Shown here: positions 1-7,234 of the stretch, piece after piece | Numbering within the stretch: position 1 is the first letter of the stretch | Layout: each line of letters begins with the position of its first letter | Source: Catenulispora sp. MAP5-51 | GTDB taxonomy: Bacteria > Actinomycetota > Actinomycetes > Streptomycetales > Catenulisporaceae | Direction of reading: 5' to 3' | NCBI RefSeq assembly: GCF_041261205.1 | Contig: NZ_JBGCCH010000008.1 | Location: 299,483-363,482, forward strand | Length of the DNA stretch: 64,000 bases | Notes under the pieces: generated by a model | Seen by the model: the letters and a program-made list of their open reading frames with translations, nothing else | Databases searched by the model: none | What the model was told of the DNA's origin: nothing | Position numbers and translations under genes: made by a program

Positions 1-2
1 TC

Positions 3-836
3 TTCCGGCGCTACCACAAGCTCGGCGCCGTCAGCCGCGACGCCGGCGGTACGCTGTCGGACCTGCTGCGCGGCGCCCTGGACGACCTGGAAGGCCTGGA
101 AGGCAACGAGCACCGCGTCCGCTACGTCATCCACGCCCGTACCTTCCCCACGGTCACGCCCTACCCGCTGAACCCGCTGCGCGAGCTGTGCCGGGAACGC
201 GGTCTGGACCACGCCGAGACCTTCGCCGTCGGCCACCACGCCTGCGCCTCCGGGCTGCTGGCCATCGACGTCGCCGGCCGCCTGCTGGCCGCCGACGCCG
301 GCCCCCACCCGGACGCGCTCGCGCTGGTCCTGGCCGGGGAGAAGGCGTTCACCGGCGAGGCGCAGATGGTGCCGGAGACGTCGTTCTTCGGCGAGGGCGC
401 CGCCGCGTGCCTCATCAGCGCCGCCGGGGACCGCGACCGGCTGCTGTCCTACAGCGCCGATCTGCACGGGGAGTTCGACGGCGACTCGATGGAGCAGGCC
501 CTGGAGTTCCAGCGGGTCTACTCCGAGGCGCTCGGCGAGGCGATCCTGGCCGCCGTGGAGGGCGCCGGCCTGGAGATGGAGGGGATCGCCCTGGTGCTGC
601 CGCACAACGTCAACGTCGTGGCCTGGCAGCGGGTGTGCAAGCGGATCGGGTTCCCGCTGGCCAAGGTGGTGCTGGACAACGTGGCCGCCGACGGGCACGT
701 GTTCTGCGCCGACGCCTTCCTGAACTACCGCACGGCCGCCAACCGCGGCCTGCTGCGGCCCGGGGAGCGCTACGTCGTCGCGGCGGCCGGCGCCGGGCGC
801 GGCGCGACCTTCTCGGCCATGGTCTTCGAGCACTGA
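3..836 (+). CDS. KAS III-like beta-ketoacyl synthase (5' truncated by window)
   Basis: The frame is open from base 3, so the N-terminus lies outside the window; 277 residues remain. It has the thiolase fold pattern of a FabH/KAS III-like condensing enzyme. The nucleophile is in HHACASG (Cys codon at 243-245) and the first active-site His is in LPHNVN. The third position, normally Asn in a GN motif of KAS III, reads DGH here, giving a possible Cys-His-His set. It probably condenses or transfers an acyl group on the ACP encoded 62 bases downstream. Substrate unknown. It is the first visible gene of a tightly packed + strand cluster, and the cluster probably extends to the left. Confidence 0.85.
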   Translation, partial: FRRYHKLGAVSRDAGGTLSDLLRGALDDLEGLEGNEHRVRYVIHARTFPTVTPYPLNPLRELCRERGLDHAETFAVGHHACASGLLAIDVAGRLLAADAGPHPDALALVLAGEKAFTGEAQMVPETSFFGEGAAACLISAAGDRDRLLSYSADLHGEFDGDSMEQALEFQRVYSEALGEAILAAVEGAGLEMEGIALVLPHNVNVVAWQRVCKRIGFPLAKVVLDNVAADGHVFCADAFLNYRTAANRGLLRPGERYVVAAAGAGRGATFSAMVFEH

Positions 837-897
837 ATACGAACGCTGAGAACGCTGGGAACGCAAAGCAACACAGAGCCCCTGGGAAAGGACCGTC

Positions 898-1206
898 ATG
901 ACGGAGAGTCTGGAGCTGCACATCGGCGCCATCGCGGAGGCCGATCCGGTGTTCCGCGCCAAGATCGTGGACACCGTCTGCGGTCTGTTGCCCGACGTGC
1001 TCAAGCGCGAGGTCGAGGGCGCGGGGGAGAGCACGACCCTGATGGAGGACCTCGGCATGAGCTCCACCGGCGCGCTGGAGATCGTGCTGCTGCTGGAGGA
1101 GAACCTGGAGGTCGAGATCGGCGTCGAGGATCTGGGCCGCGAGCACTTCGAAACCGTCGGAACGCTGGCCGACTACGTCGCCGGCAACGTGATCCCCGAA
1201 GACTGA
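898..1206 (+). CDS. stand-alone acyl carrier protein
   Basis: 102 residues, with an acidic four-helix ACP pattern. The phosphopantetheine site is LGMSSTGALEI, so Ser56 is the expected attachment residue; the usual DSL is replaced by SST, which is atypical for primary fatty-acid ACPs. An AAAGGA ribosome binding site precedes the ATG. It lies between the KAS III-like gene and the ketosynthase-oxidase fusion, so it is the likely carrier for intermediates of this cluster. It should be activated by the phosphopantetheinyl transferase encoded at 4577-5293. The acyl cargo cannot be read from sequence. Confidence 0.88.
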   Translation: MTESLELHIGAIAEADPVFRAKIVDTVCGLLPDVLKREVEGAGESTTLMEDLGMSSTGALEIVLLLEENLEVEIGVEDLGREHFETVGTLADYVAGNVIPED

Positions 1207-1218
1207 GGTAACCAGGCC

Positions 1219-3297
1219 GTGCACACAACCGTCCCGCCCGGCCCCGGCACCGCCGCCGAACCGGCCGACCAGTGGGGGATCCGCCGCGCGGTGCGGCTGG
1301 CCTTCCCCGGACCGTCGAGCCTGGCCGCCGACTCGGTGCACACGGAAAGGCTCGACGTCTACCTCACCGACCTGCTGCAGCCGCACGGGCTCGCGCTGAA
1401 CCCCGGAGCGCTGGCCCCGCGCGGCCAGTCCTACGGGGAGATGGCCGAGGCGCTGATCGAGCTGGCGGTGCCGGCCGGGGAGGGGGTCGACCTGCTGGTC
1501 ATGGCCTACGCGATCCCCGACATCACGCCGGGCCGGGCCACCACCACCTACCTGAGCCACGTCTGCCCCGGCAACCCGATGGCCTTCGCCGTCAGCGACG
1601 AGGGCACCGCCGCGGGGTTCACCGGGCTGCGGCTGATCCGCGAATACGCGCGCGGCGGCGGGTTCCGGCGCGCGCTGCTGCTGGTGGTCGAGCAGGCCTG
1701 GCTCGCCTACGACCCCGGGGTCCCGGCGGCGATGCCGTCCGGGCACACCGGGGTCGCGCTGCTGTTCGGCGACGCCGAGTGCGCCAAGATGGCAGAGTCC
1801 GTCGGAGCGCCGGACCTGCCGGTCCCGGCCGGCCAGCCTGGCCCCTCTGAGCCGGTGGCGATGCTCGGGCCGGTGCGGGTGCGGGCCGGTGCGTTCGAGG
1901 GTTCGCCATGCGCTGATATCGAGGAACTCGGCGAAGCCCAGCCCGTGATCCAAACACAGACGGTGATCCTCGGCGCGGTGCTCAAAGCCGAGGCCGACGC
2001 GCTCGCCGGGCGCGCGGACGTCGTGCTGGCCTCGCCGGGGCGGCCCTTCACCGGCGTGTGGTGGGAGTTGGCCGCGGCGCTGGAGGCCGAGCCGGGCGAC
2101 CGCCGCATCGTGCTCGCCGACGCCGATTTCGACCTCGGCTTCCTGTGCACGGCCGCCATCGAGGTCCGGGGCCGCCGCGGCGCTTCCGGCCCCGAGGCCG
2201 CGCAGCCGCTGCTGTGTTTCGAGGACTACCGGCACGCCGCCCAGGAGCGTGTCAGCCCCGAGATCTGGGACTACATCGACGGCGGCGCCGACACCGAACG
2301 GACCATCGCGGCCAACCGGCAGGCCTTCGCCCGGGTCGACCTGCGGCCCCGGGCCCTGGTCGACACCGAGGTCTGCGACACCCGCACCGCGATCCTCGGC
2401 GCGACCCTCGGCACCCCGCTGGCCATCGCGCCCTCGGCGTACCACCGGCTGGTGCACCCCGACGGCGAGGTCGCGACGGCTCAGGGGGCCGGCGCGGCCG
2501 ACGCGCTGTACGTGGTCAGCATCTTCGCCAGCCGCACGCTGGAGGACATCGCGGCCTCCGCCTCCGGTCCGCTGTGGCTCCAGCTGTACTGGCTGAAGCA
2601 GCGCGACGCCCTGGCCGGGCTCATCGACCGGGCGGCCGCGGCCGGGTACCGCGCCCTGGTGCTGACCGTCGACATCCCGCGCATGGGCCGGCGGCTGCGC
2701 GACATGCGCAACGGCTTCGCGGTCGGCCCGGACTGCGCGGCGGTGAACCTCGACGCGGCGCTGATGGCCGCGGCCCACATGCGGGGCGTGGGCACCTCGG
2801 CGCTGGCCGCGCACACCGCGCAGGCCATCGACGCCTCGGTGACCTGGGCCGATCTGGCCTGGCTGCGGGAGCGCAGCGATCTGCCGCTGGTCCTCAAGGG
2901 GATCCTCACCGCCGAGGACGCACGGCTCGCGGTCGCCCACGGCGCCGACGCGATCATCGTCTCCAACCACGGCGGCCGGCAGCTCGACGGCGCGGTGCCC
3001 AGCCTGGTGGCGCTGCCGGAGGTGGTGCAGGCGGTCGCCGGGGCCTGCCCGGTGATGGTCGACGGCGGCGTACGCAGCGGCGGCGACGCGTTCGCGGCGA
3101 TGGCGCTGGGTGCGCAGGCGGTGTTCCTGGGCCGGCCGGTGCTGTGGGGCCTGGCCGCCGGGGGAGCGGCCGGGGTCGCCGGCCTGCTGGACCTGGCGAC
3201 CGGGGAGCTGGCGCACACGATGGCGCTGGCCGGGCGGCCGTCGCTGGACCTGATCGACCGCAGCGCAGTGCGCTTCGACGAGCGGACGGAGAGCTAA
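1219..3297 (+). CDS. fusion: Cys-less ketosynthase-like domain + FMN 2-hydroxyacid oxidase
   Basis: 692 residues in two domains. Residues about 20-320 look like a degenerate condensing-enzyme domain; where a nucleophilic Cys is expected the sequence reads SDEGTAAGF, placing Thr130 at that position, so it is probably inactive or chain-length-factor-like. Residues about 328-692 are a complete FMN-dependent alpha-hydroxyacid oxidase closest in pattern to 4-hydroxymandelate/lactate oxidases: WDYIDGGAD at the start, LWLQLYW, TVDIPRMGRRLRDMRNGF, LKGIL, and VSNHGGRQLDG with the catalytic His and Arg, then MVDGGVRSG and GRP for FMN phosphate. Expected reaction: 2-hydroxyacyl to 2-ketoacyl. It starts at GTG 12 bases after the ACP and is followed 2 bases later by the aminotransferase. 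Confidence 0.88.
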   Translation: MHTTVPPGPGTAAEPADQWGIRRAVRLAFPGPSSLAADSVHTERLDVYLTDLLQPHGLALNPGALAPRGQSYGEMAEALIELAVPAGEGVDLLVMAYAIPDITPGRATTTYLSHVCPGNPMAFAVSDEGTAAGFTGLRLIREYARGGGFRRALLLVVEQAWLAYDPGVPAAMPSGHTGVALLFGDAECAKMAESVGAPDLPVPAGQPGPSEPVAMLGPVRVRAGAFEGSPCADIEELGEAQPVIQTQTVILGAVLKAEADALAGRADVVLASPGRPFTGVWWELAAALEAEPGDRRIVLADADFDLGFLCTAAIEVRGRRGASGPEAAQPLLCFEDYRHAAQERVSPEIWDYIDGGADTERTIAANRQAFARVDLRPRALVDTEVCDTRTAILGATLGTPLAIAPSAYHRLVHPDGEVATAQGAGAADALYVVSIFASRTLEDIAASASGPLWLQLYWLKQRDALAGLIDRAAAAGYRALVLTVDIPRMGRRLRDMRNGFAVGPDCAAVNLDAALMAAAHMRGVGTSALAAHTAQAIDASVTWADLAWLRERSDLPLVLKGILTAEDARLAVAHGADAIIVSNHGGRQLDGAVPSLVALPEVVQAVAGACPVMVDGGVRSGGDAFAAMALGAQAVFLGRPVLWGLAAGGAAGVAGLLDLATGELAHTMALAGRPSLDLIDRSAVRFDERTES

Positions 3298-3299
3298 GG

Positions 3300-4580
3300 G
3301 TGCAGTGGCGGCGAGAAGACCTGCACGTGGCCGTGCGGGACCCGGCGGCGGCCTCGATGAACTTCCTCAACGAGGTCGCGGCCCGGTTCCCGGACGCGGT
3401 GTCGCTGGCCGCCGGGCGGCCCTACGACGGCTTCTACGTGGCCGACGACATCGAGCGATATCTCCAGGTCTTCCGCGACCACCTGGCCAGCCTCGAGATG
3501 TCCAGCTCGGCGGTCGACCGGACGCTGCTTCAGTACGGCCGGACCAACGGCGTCATCGGCGACCTGATCGCCCGGACGCTCGCCGCCGACGAGGGCATCG
3601 AGGTGCCGGCCGAGGCGGTGATGGTCACCGCCGGGTGCCAGGAGGCGATGATCATCGCCTTGCGTGGACTGTGTACCGGCCCTGACGACGTGGTGCTGGC
3701 CGTCGAGCCCTGCTACGTCGGCTTCACCGGCGCGGCGCGGATCCTGGGGATCGAGGTCGTCCCGGTCCCCGAAGCGGCCGACGGACTGGACCCCGAAGCC
3801 GTGCTGCGCGTGGCCCGGGAGGTGCGCGAGTCGGGGCGCCGGCCGCGCGCGCTGTACGCGGTCCCGAACTTCGCCAACCCCTCGGGGGTGTCGATGGCCA
3901 CGGCGGTGCGGCGGCGGCTGCTGGAGGTGGCCGCCGAGGCCGAGCTGCTGATCCTGGAAGACGATCCCTACGGCCTGTTCGGGCTCGACGACGAGCCCCG
4001 CCCGACGCTCAAGGCGCTGGACCGCGACCAGTCGGTCGTCTACCTCGGATCGTTCGCGAAGTCGGTGTTCCCCGGGGCCCGAGTCGGGTTCCTGGTCGCC
4101 GATCAGGTGGTCGTGGACGCCGAGGGCCGGCGCACGCTGCTGGCCGACGAACTGTCCACGGTCAAGAGCATGCTGACGGTGAACACCTCGCCGATCGCGC
4201 AAGCTGTGGTCGGCGGCGTCCTGGTCGACTCCGAGTACAGACTGCGCTCCGCCAACCGCGCCAAGACCGAGTTCTACCGGCGCAACATGCGGGCCCTGCT
4301 GGCGGCGCTGGAGCAGGAGTTCGGCGACGACGAGCGCATGACGTGGAACACGCCCAGCGGCGGGTTCTTCGCGGTGCTGACCGTGCCGTTCGTCGCCGAC
4401 GAGGCGATGGTCGAGGTCTCGGCGCGGGACCACGGCGTGTTGTGGACGCCAATGGGCTTCTTCTACGGCGCCGGCGGCGGTGAGAAGGCGATCCGGTTGT
4501 CGTGCAGCGCTTTGGAGCCGCCGCGGATCGAGGAAGGCGTGCGCCGGCTGGGGAAGTTCGTGCGGGACCGGGTTTCGTGA
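3300..4580 (+). CDS. PLP-dependent aminotransferase (class I/II)
   Basis: 426 residues from GTG at 3300, 2 bases after the oxidase stop, with GGAGAG six bases upstream. Fold-type I aminotransferase: Asn193 in NFANPSG, EDDPYG at 220-225 for the PLP pyridine, and Schiff-base Lys254 in GSFAKSVFPGARVG. Overall it resembles 2-aminoadipate/HpgT-like enzymes. In this context it would transaminate the 2-keto acid made by the upstream oxidase, giving a 2-amino acid, the same oxidase-aminotransferase pair used for 4-hydroxyphenylglycine. No hydroxymandelate synthase is visible, so that product is not implied. Its stop overlaps the next start (GTGA). Confidence 0.88.
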   Translation: MQWRREDLHVAVRDPAAASMNFLNEVAARFPDAVSLAAGRPYDGFYVADDIERYLQVFRDHLASLEMSSSAVDRTLLQYGRTNGVIGDLIARTLAADEGIEVPAEAVMVTAGCQEAMIIALRGLCTGPDDVVLAVEPCYVGFTGAARILGIEVVPVPEAADGLDPEAVLRVAREVRESGRRPRALYAVPNFANPSGVSMATAVRRRLLEVAAEAELLILEDDPYGLFGLDDEPRPTLKALDRDQSVVYLGSFAKSVFPGARVGFLVADQVVVDAEGRRTLLADELSTVKSMLTVNTSPIAQAVVGGVLVDSEYRLRSANRAKTEFYRRNMRALLAALEQEFGDDERMTWNTPSGGFFAVLTVPFVADEAMVEVSARDHGVLWTPMGFFYGAGGGEKAIRLSCSALEPPRIEEGVRRLGKFVRDRVS

Positions 4581-5293
4581 GCGGCGACGTTTCGGCCTTC
4601 CTCGTCGGCGATGTGCCCTCGGCGACGGTGACCGGCCTGCTCGCCACCCTCGACGACGAAGAACGCCGCCGGGCCGCGCGCCTGCCGAGCGCTGAGGGTC
4701 GCCGCCGATTCGTCATCGCGCACGGCGTCACCCGCCAGATCGTCGGCTCCTGCCTCGGGGCACCGCCGGCCGAGCTGCAATGGAAGGTCGGCGCCCACGG
4801 CAAGCCGGAGCTGGTCGGCCAGTGGACCGGCATCCACGCCAACCTGTCCCACTCCGGCGCGCGCTGTCTGGTCGCCGTGTCCCGCGACCGCGCGGTCGGC
4901 GCCGACATCCAGCGGCTGGTGCCGGGCCTGGACGTGCTGGCCATGGCACGGCGCTACTTCCCGGCGGACGAGGCGGCCGACGTCGTCGGGGCCGCCGACC
5001 CCGCCGATGCGTTCGCGCGGCTGTGGGCCCGCAAGGAGGCTGTCACGAAGGCCGCCGGGGGACGGCTCACGCAGGTCCTGCCGCTGCCGACGCCGCCCGG
5101 CGCGGTCGTCGAGCTGACGGGATCGGCGTACCGGGTGATCGACGTGCCCGCGCCGGACGGCTTCCACGCCGCCGTCGCCCTGGCCGGCGCCGAGGAGTTC
5201 CGGGTCGGGGTGTCTGAGTGGAAGCCCGGGGTGGCCGAGTTGATGCCCGAGGTGGCCCGGTGGACGCCCGAGGTGGCCCAGTGGCAGCCGTGA
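4577..5293 (+). CDS. 4'-phosphopantetheinyl transferase (Sfp type)
   Basis: 238 residues from GTG 4577, overlapping the aminotransferase stop. Signature motifs are NLSHSG (89-94), VGADIQR (107-113) and LWARKEAVTKAAGG (149-162). The second acidic Mg ligand of the usual GIDIE is Gln112 here. It transfers phosphopantetheine from CoA to the ACP Ser56 of this cluster or to other carrier proteins. The C-terminus is odd: the last 25 residues are a seven-residue repeat of the form xWxPEVA, three and a half copies, encoded by 21-base repeats that run into the next gene's start. The core enzyme ends before this tail. Confidence 0.88.
   Translation: MSGDVSAFLVGDVPSATVTGLLATLDDEERRRAARLPSAEGRRRFVIAHGVTRQIVGSCLGAPPAELQWKVGAHGKPELVGQWTGIHANLSHSGARCLVAVSRDRAVGADIQRLVPGLDVLAMARRYFPADEAADVVGAADPADAFARLWARKEAVTKAAGGRLTQVLPLPTPPGAVVELTGSAYRVIDVPAPDGFHAAVALAGAEEFRVGVSEWKPGVAELMPEVARWTPEVAQWQP
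5218..5280 (+). repeat. three 21-bp tandem repeats in the 3' end of the PPTase gene
   Basis: Units begin at 5218, 5239 and 5260, with a partial unit after 5281. They encode the repeats EWKPGVA, ELMPEVA and RWTPEVA in the PPTase frame. The copy number is likely to vary by slippage. The repeats lie immediately before the GTG start of the SGNH hydrolase and could extend that protein if an upstream GTG were used. Confidence 0.75.
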
Positions 5294-5979
5294 CCGTGCT
5301 CACCGAAGCCGCCGACCCGTACTGCCTGCGCGCCGGGGAAGCGGAGCGGCTGCTCGCCGGGCATCCCTGGCGGCGCTTCGCAGTGCTCGGCGACAGCATC
5401 GCCGAGGGCGTCGCCGACACCGTGCCCGGCTACAGCTTGATGCCGTACGCCGACCGGGTCGCCGCCGAACTCACCACGGTCCGCCCCGAGCTCGCCTACC
5501 TGAACCTGGGACGGCGCGGCCTGCGCGCGCACGAGGTGCGAGCCGGGCAGCTCGCGCCGGCGCTGGCGTTCGCCCCCGACCTCGCGCTGGTCGCGTGCGG
5601 CGCCAACGACGCGCTGCGGCCCGGCTACGAGGCGCGCGCCGACGCCGTGGACGCCGAGCTCGCGGCGATCATCAGGGCCCTGCAAGAGTGTGGAGCGCTG
5701 GTGATCACCGTCTCGATCTTCGTCCGTCCCGTGTACCCGAGCCTGCCGTCCTGGCTCCGGCCCACCGGCACCGAGCGCATGGCCACCCTCGGCGCGCGCA
5801 CCACGGCCGTGGGCGCGGCGTGCGGCACCGTCCACATCGATCTGGCCGACCATCCCATCGCCGTCGCGATGGACTCCACGAGCTCCGACGGTCTGCACGG
5901 CAATGCGCGCGCCCAGTCCGTCGCCGCCGCCGAAACCATCCGCGCCCTGGGCGGGATGCTTCACCCCAAGGAGCCCTGA
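5290..5979 (+). CDS. SGNH/GDSL-family hydrolase
   Basis: 229 residues from GTG 5290, which overlaps the PPTase TGA. Block I is VLGDSIAEG with the nucleophilic Ser, block III is ACGANDAL, and the C-terminal SDGLHGN carries the catalytic Asp and His. No signal peptide is seen from this start, so it is probably cytoplasmic. It may hydrolyse or transfer an ester or thioester in the pathway, for example releasing the acyl product from its carrier. In-frame GTGs at 5281 and 5218 are possible alternative starts, but the second would translate the repeat. Stop and next ATG overlap by one base. Confidence 0.85.
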   Translation: MTVLTEAADPYCLRAGEAERLLAGHPWRRFAVLGDSIAEGVADTVPGYSLMPYADRVAAELTTVRPELAYLNLGRRGLRAHEVRAGQLAPALAFAPDLALVACGANDALRPGYEARADAVDAELAAIIRALQECGALVITVSIFVRPVYPSLPSWLRPTGTERMATLGARTTAVGAACGTVHIDLADHPIAVAMDSTSSDGLHGNARAQSVAAAETIRALGGMLHPKEP

Positions 5980-6956
5980 TGCCCCTCGATCCGCAGATCC
6001 AGGCCATGCGCGACCGCCGCGTCGAGGCCGCCGCGCCGCAGCTGTACACGCTCAGCCTGGCCGAGGCGCGGGCCGCCGACCTGGCCTCGATCCAGGCCGA
6101 GGCGCACGATCCGGAGCCGGTGCACGAGGTCGCCGACCGGGTGCTGCCGGCGGCCGGGCGCGGCATCCCGGTGCGCGTGTACCGCCCGAGCCCGGCGCGC
6201 GCGCTCCCGACCCTGCTCTACTTCTACGGCGGCGGCTGGACCCTCGGCGGCCTGGACACCTGCGACGGCATCTGCCGCACGCTGGCGAACCTGGCCGGCG
6301 TCCAGGTGGTCTCGGTCGGCTACCGCCTGGCGCCCGAGCACCGCTTCCCGGCCGCCGTCGAGGACTGCCGCGACGCCCTGCGCCACATCGCCGACCACCC
6401 CGCCGACTTCGGCACCGAGGCCGGCGCGCTGGCCGTCGGCGGCGACAGCGCCGGCGGCAACCTGGCCGCGGTCGCCGCGCTGCTGGCCCGCGAGGACCGG
6501 CTCAGCCTGGCCGGCCAGCTGCTCGTCTACCCCAACACCGACCAACTCGCCCTCGACGGCTCGATGCGCGAGAACGTCGACCCGTGGCTGTTCAACCACC
6601 GCTCGGTGTCCTGGTACCGCGAGCATTACCTGGCCGACCAGGCCGATGCCACGAACCCGCTCGCCTCGCCCCTGCTCGCCCCGGATCTGGCGGGCCTGCC
6701 GCCGGCGCTGGTCATCACCGCCGAGTACGACCCGTTGCGGGACCAGGGTGAGGCGTACGCGCGGCGCATGGCAGCGGCAGGGGTCAGCGTCGAGCTCACG
6801 CGGTACGAGGGCATGGTGCACGGGTTCTTCACCATGACCGGCGCCGTCGACGCCGCCCGCCACGCGGTGGCCCAAGCCGCCGGGGCGCTGCGCGGCTGGT
6901 TCGGGCTGGAGCCGGTCGGCTCGCCTACAGCGCATCAACCGGAAAGCGTCGCTTGA
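5979..6956 (+). CDS. alpha/beta hydrolase, hormone-sensitive-lipase family
   Basis: 325 residues. HSL-type oxyanion motif YGGGW (about 82-86), nucleophile elbow GGDSAGGN, catalytic Asp in EYDPLRDQGEAYA and His in MVHGFF. Cytoplasmic esterase/lipase. It is the last gene of the coupled run from the KAS III-like gene onward, translationally coupled to the SGNH hydrolase (TGATG). In the cluster it could modify the product by ester hydrolysis or acyl transfer, or be a resistance or housekeeping esterase; sequence alone does not decide. Confidence 0.87.
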   Translation: MPLDPQIQAMRDRRVEAAAPQLYTLSLAEARAADLASIQAEAHDPEPVHEVADRVLPAAGRGIPVRVYRPSPARALPTLLYFYGGGWTLGGLDTCDGICRTLANLAGVQVVSVGYRLAPEHRFPAAVEDCRDALRHIADHPADFGTEAGALAVGGDSAGGNLAAVAALLAREDRLSLAGQLLVYPNTDQLALDGSMRENVDPWLFNHRSVSWYREHYLADQADATNPLASPLLAPDLAGLPPALVITAEYDPLRDQGEAYARRMAAAGVSVELTRYEGMVHGFFTMTGAVDAARHAVAQAAGALRGWFGLEPVGSPTAHQPESVA

Positions 6957-7101
6957 TCGCACGCCACCCGATCCACAGCACCAGCACGATGAGCGGCACC
7001 AGCGCCGGCACCGGCCGCTCATCGGCGCTGTCCGCCATCAGGACCAGGACACCGGCGAGGAAGGATCTGGAAGTTGGCAAGCGTCTTCTGATACCCGGCA
7101 T
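6925..7101 (-). CDS. possible small two-helix membrane protein
   Basis: A 58-residue reading frame starting at ATG 7099-7101. It has an Arg-rich N-terminus (MPGIRRRLPTSRS), then FLAGVLVLMA, a short acidic loop, and VPALVPLIVLVLWIGWRAIKRR, a typical small membrane protein layout. The 3' end overlaps the convergent hydrolase by 32 bases. A GAGGAG sequence is present but lies too far upstream for a good ribosome site. It may be a real small gene or the tail of a decayed one; homology would be needed to decide. Confidence 0.35.
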   Translation of the reverse strand: MPGIRRRLPTSRSFLAGVLVLMADSADERPVPALVPLIVLVLWIGWRAIKRRFPVDAL

Positions 7102-7234
7102 CGCTGCCGACCGGCTCCTCCTCGGCGCGGGCGGTGGTCAGCGTCGACGGGGGGTTTGTCGTGGTTCTCGGTTTATCGCGAAGGGCAGGGTGTCAGCCGT
7201 TTGCCACGCCGGGGGAGCCGGAGGGAATGTGCCG

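Noticed and set aside
610..3216. Long open frame on - opposite the ketosynthase-oxidase gene
   Set aside because: Arg/Gly/His-rich shadow without domains; the + strand frame has clear motifs.
1219..4580. 4-hydroxyphenylglycine biosynthesis
   Set aside because: An Hmo-like oxidase and HpgT-like aminotransferase are present, but no hydroxymandelate synthase or NRPS is seen and the oxidase is fused to a ketosynthase-like domain.
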